Shown here: positions 15,381 to 16,687 of the stretch, in pieces
Position numbering within the stretch: the stretch's first letter is position 1
Layout of the letters: every line of letters starts with the position of its first letter
Source of the DNA: Candidatus Bipolaricaulota bacterium
GTDB lineage: Bacteria > Bipolaricaulota > Bipolaricaulia > UBA7950 > UBA9294
Assembly (NCBI GenBank): GCA_023132545.1
Contig: JAGLYB010000075.1
Coordinates: 1-16,687, forward strand
Reading direction: 5' to 3'
Length of the DNA stretch: 16,687 nucleotides
The notes under the pieces: generated by a model
The model's input: only the letters and a program-made list of their open reading frames with translations
What the model was told of the DNA's origin: nothing
The model's database searches: none
Program-made: the position numbers and the translations under genes

Positions 15381-15990
15381 AGTAGGGCTGTTCGGTGGGA
15401 CGTTCAATCCTCTGCACAACGCACATCTCGAGGTGGCAAGAGCGGCTCTTCATCAATATGAACTGTCGGGAATCACCTTCATTCCCAATGGCATCCCTCC
15501 GCACAAAGAACGGGTGCTTGACGGCGACAAAGAAGGCCGATTCGAAATGGTACGGCTGGCAGTCGAATCCAATCCCAAGTTTGAAATTTCCAGGATCGAA
15601 GTTGATCGCGAGGGCCCTTCCTATACTATTGACACGATCCGAGCTTTGAAGGATGATTACCCGCAAGGGATTTGCTTTATCGTGGGAGCCGATCGCTTGT
15701 TGAAGCTCGACACGTGGAAAGAGCCGCACGAGCTTCTGCGCAGTGTTCCGTTCATTATTGCCCCGAGAAGTGGTGTGAGCCTCGATGTATTCGATGTTTC
15801 TCCATTTCGCGAGGCGGTGATCGTTCCTCTGCAAATGGAAGATGTAGATCTCTCATCTTCAGATTTGAGGGAACGCATCCAACGCGGTGAATCAATCCGT
15901 GAGTGGGTTCCGGAAGAAGTTGCAAAGTATATTGAAGAGCATGGGTACTATCGTAAGCGGGGATTGGAAAGACCGAGCCCCACTAGCTAG
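15364..15990 (+). CDS. nadD: Nicotinate-nucleotide adenylyltransferase
   Basis: Cytoplasmic enzyme that joins nicotinate mononucleotide and ATP to deamido-NAD in NAD biosynthesis. The protein is about 208 residues. The nucleotide-binding start is GLFGGTFNPLHNAHL: the usual HxGH reads HNAH, a Gly-to-Ala change at a well-conserved site. FIPNGIPPHKE, GPSYTIDTIR, IVGADRLLKLDTWKE and the C-terminal SSSDLRERI (the ISSTxIR-type phosphate loop) all fit NadD. No ATG is near the start; in-frame TTG codons occur at 15349, 15358, 15364 and 15370. TTG 15364 is chosen because GGGGAG (15351-15356) lies seven bases upstream, so the gene overlaps the end of obgE by 17 nt. The start could be off by up to five codons. 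Confidence 0.95.
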   Translation: MNLKGRVGLFGGTFNPLHNAHLEVARAALHQYELSGITFIPNGIPPHKERVLDGDKEGRFEMVRLAVESNPKFEISRIEVDREGPSYTIDTIRALKDDYPQGICFIVGADRLLKLDTWKEPHELLRSVPFIIAPRSGVSLDVFDVSPFREAVIVPLQMEDVDLSSSDLRERIQRGESIREWVPEEVAKYIEEHGYYRKRGLERPSPTS

Positions 15991-16002
15991 GAGGTTAGGA
16001 TC
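15989..16002 (+). promoter_or_regulatory. Strong ribosome site and AUC start of infC
   Basis: AGGAGG (15989-15994), a 5-nt spacer and ATC (16000-16002). The nadD TAG stop (15988-15990) is in the infC frame four codons upstream, and no in-frame ATG, GTG or TTG occurs until GTG 16138, which would remove a quarter of the protein. AUC is therefore the start. Confidence 0.92.
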
Positions 16003-16512
16003 GACAAACGAAAACTGCGAATCAATGAACGGATTCGCGAAAGTGAAGTCCGAGTCATTGATGATACAGGCCAGAACCTGGGCGTACTAAAGCGTGACGA
16101 AGCTATTGCGATTGCCAAGGAAAAGGGTCTGGATCTCGTGGAAGTGGCGCCTCTGGCGAAACCTGTCGTCTGCAAGATTGTGGATTACGGCAAGTACCAC
16201 TATCAGCAAGAGAAGAGCGAACGCAAGGGCAAGCATCGTTCCAAGTTGAAGGAAGTCAAGTTCACCATCAAGATTGGCGAACATGATTTCCAGACCAAGA
16301 TGAATCGCGTTCGCCAATTCTTGGGTAAAGGCGACGTCGTTCGTGTGAGTATCTTCTTCCGCGGTCGAGAGATCGTACATGCTTCAAGGGGACGAGAACT
16401 GTTAAAGCGAGTGCAGGAAGAAGTTAGTGATATTGCTCGCGCCGAAGGGAACCCGACGGCCAGAGGGAAGATATTGCAGCTGCTGGTTGTCCCTACTAAT
16501 AAAGTCCAATAA
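16000..16512 (+). CDS. infC: Translation initiation factor IF-3, non-canonical AUC start
   Basis: IF-3 binds the 30S subunit, prevents premature 50S joining and proofreads the start codon and initiator tRNA. Starting at ATC 16000 gives 170 residues, a normal length, beginning (M)DKRKLRINERIRESEVRVID with GVLKRDEAIAIAKEKGLDLV and VEVAPLAKPVVCKIVDYGKY in the N domain. The C domain includes KEVKFTIKIGEHDFQTKMNR, GDVVRVSIFFRGREIVH and the terminal LLVVPTNK. AUU, AUC or AUA starts at infC are known in many bacteria and let IF-3 repress its own translation by rejecting its own start codon; the same control is likely here. The upstream AGGAGG overlaps the nadD stop. A 20-nt gap separates it from rpmI, in the classic infC-rpmI(-rplT) order. 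Confidence 0.97.
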   Translation: MDKRKLRINERIRESEVRVIDDTGQNLGVLKRDEAIAIAKEKGLDLVEVAPLAKPVVCKIVDYGKYHYQQEKSERKGKHRSKLKEVKFTIKIGEHDFQTKMNRVRQFLGKGDVVRVSIFFRGREIVHASRGRELLKRVQEEVSDIARAEGNPTARGKILQLLVVPTNKVQ

Positions 16513-16532
16513 GCATTTAGGAGGAATGAGAA

Positions 16533-16687
16533 GTGCCGAAACAGAAGACGCACTCAGCGGCCAAGAAGCGCTTCAAGCGTTCGAAGAGCGGGAAGCTCTA
16601 CCATCACATGTCGAACTTTTTTCATAAGAATACGAAGAAGAGTTCAAAGCCCAAGCGCCAGGCGCGCAAAGCGAAAGAATTGAGCGG
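16533..16687 (+). CDS. rpmI: 50S ribosomal protein L35 (runs off the right edge)
   Basis: Small basic large-subunit protein. The GTG at 16533 follows AGGAGG (16519-16524) with an 8-nt spacer. The 51 visible codons read (M)PKQKTHSAAKKRFKRSKSGK and later HHMSNFFHKNTKKSSKPKRQ, typical of L35, which usually has about 65 residues. An out-of-frame ATG at 16526 lies between the ribosome site and the GTG but does not encode L35. The next gene, outside the window, is expected to be rplT (L20). Confidence 0.96.
   Translation, partial: MPKQKTHSAAKKRFKRSKSGKLYHHMSNFFHKNTKKSSKPKRQARKAKELS

Overview
The window is a piece of bacterial chromosome from a diderm (outer-membrane) organism. The bacterial ribosomal and translation genes (L21, L27, L35, IF-3, Obg, LeuRS) show it is a bacterium. 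The envelope operon, whose two barrel-like proteins end in phenylalanine and which includes a PorV-like protein, shows an outer membrane. I cannot name the phylum. The combination of PorV-like and FlgD-Ig/type IX-like proteins with a MetRS carrying archaeal/eukaryotic-type signatures suggests an uncultured or deep-branching lineage. I saw no insertion sequence, CRISPR array, tRNA, rRNA or phage gene.

Layout. (1) Positions 1-3199, minus strand: a three-gene unit read from a good sigma-70-type promoter at about 3256-3285. It encodes a small unrecognised basic protein, then (3 nt later) a phosphohexomutase, then the N-terminal 348 codons of leucyl-tRNA synthetase, which runs off the left edge. 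(2) Positions 3392-10645, plus strand, divergent from the first unit: an envelope operon of three exported proteins. These are a subtilisin-family protease with a Pro-rich linker and a C-terminal FlgD-Ig/type IX-CTD-like domain; a PorV/PorQ-like outer-membrane protein that overlaps the protease stop by 4 nt; and a 1407-residue outer-membrane-like protein with a 12-residue tandem repeat, a SprA-like beta segment, a probable seven-bladed propeller and a beta-barrel-like C-terminal half. (3) Positions 10678-10980, minus strand: a lone MoaD/ThiS-like beta-grasp sulfur carrier ending in Gly-Gly-Gly, convergent with the envelope operon. (4) Positions 11104-16687, plus strand: a housekeeping block of metG, rplU, a prp-like gene, rpmA, obg, nadD, infC and rpmI. 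metG and rplU each have a clear promoter; from rplU onward the genes are tightly packed, with gaps of about 30 nt or less or overlaps.

How the genes work together. The right-hand block is a ribosome and translation cluster (L21, L27, the ribosome-assembly GTPase Obg, IF-3, L35, MetRS) with NAD biosynthesis (NadD) embedded. infC starts at AUC, the usual sign of IF-3 self-control. The gene between rplU and rpmA has the size and position of the L27-processing protease Prp, but it contains no cysteine and lacks the catalytic His. The L27 next to it has no N-terminal extension to cleave.

The most interesting region is the envelope operon. A protease with a sorting-domain-like C-terminus, a PorV-like protein and a giant propeller-containing outer-membrane protein are translationally linked. 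This resembles a minimal or divergent type IX-secretion-like module. That reading is inference from motifs and gene order and needs profile or structure searches to test.
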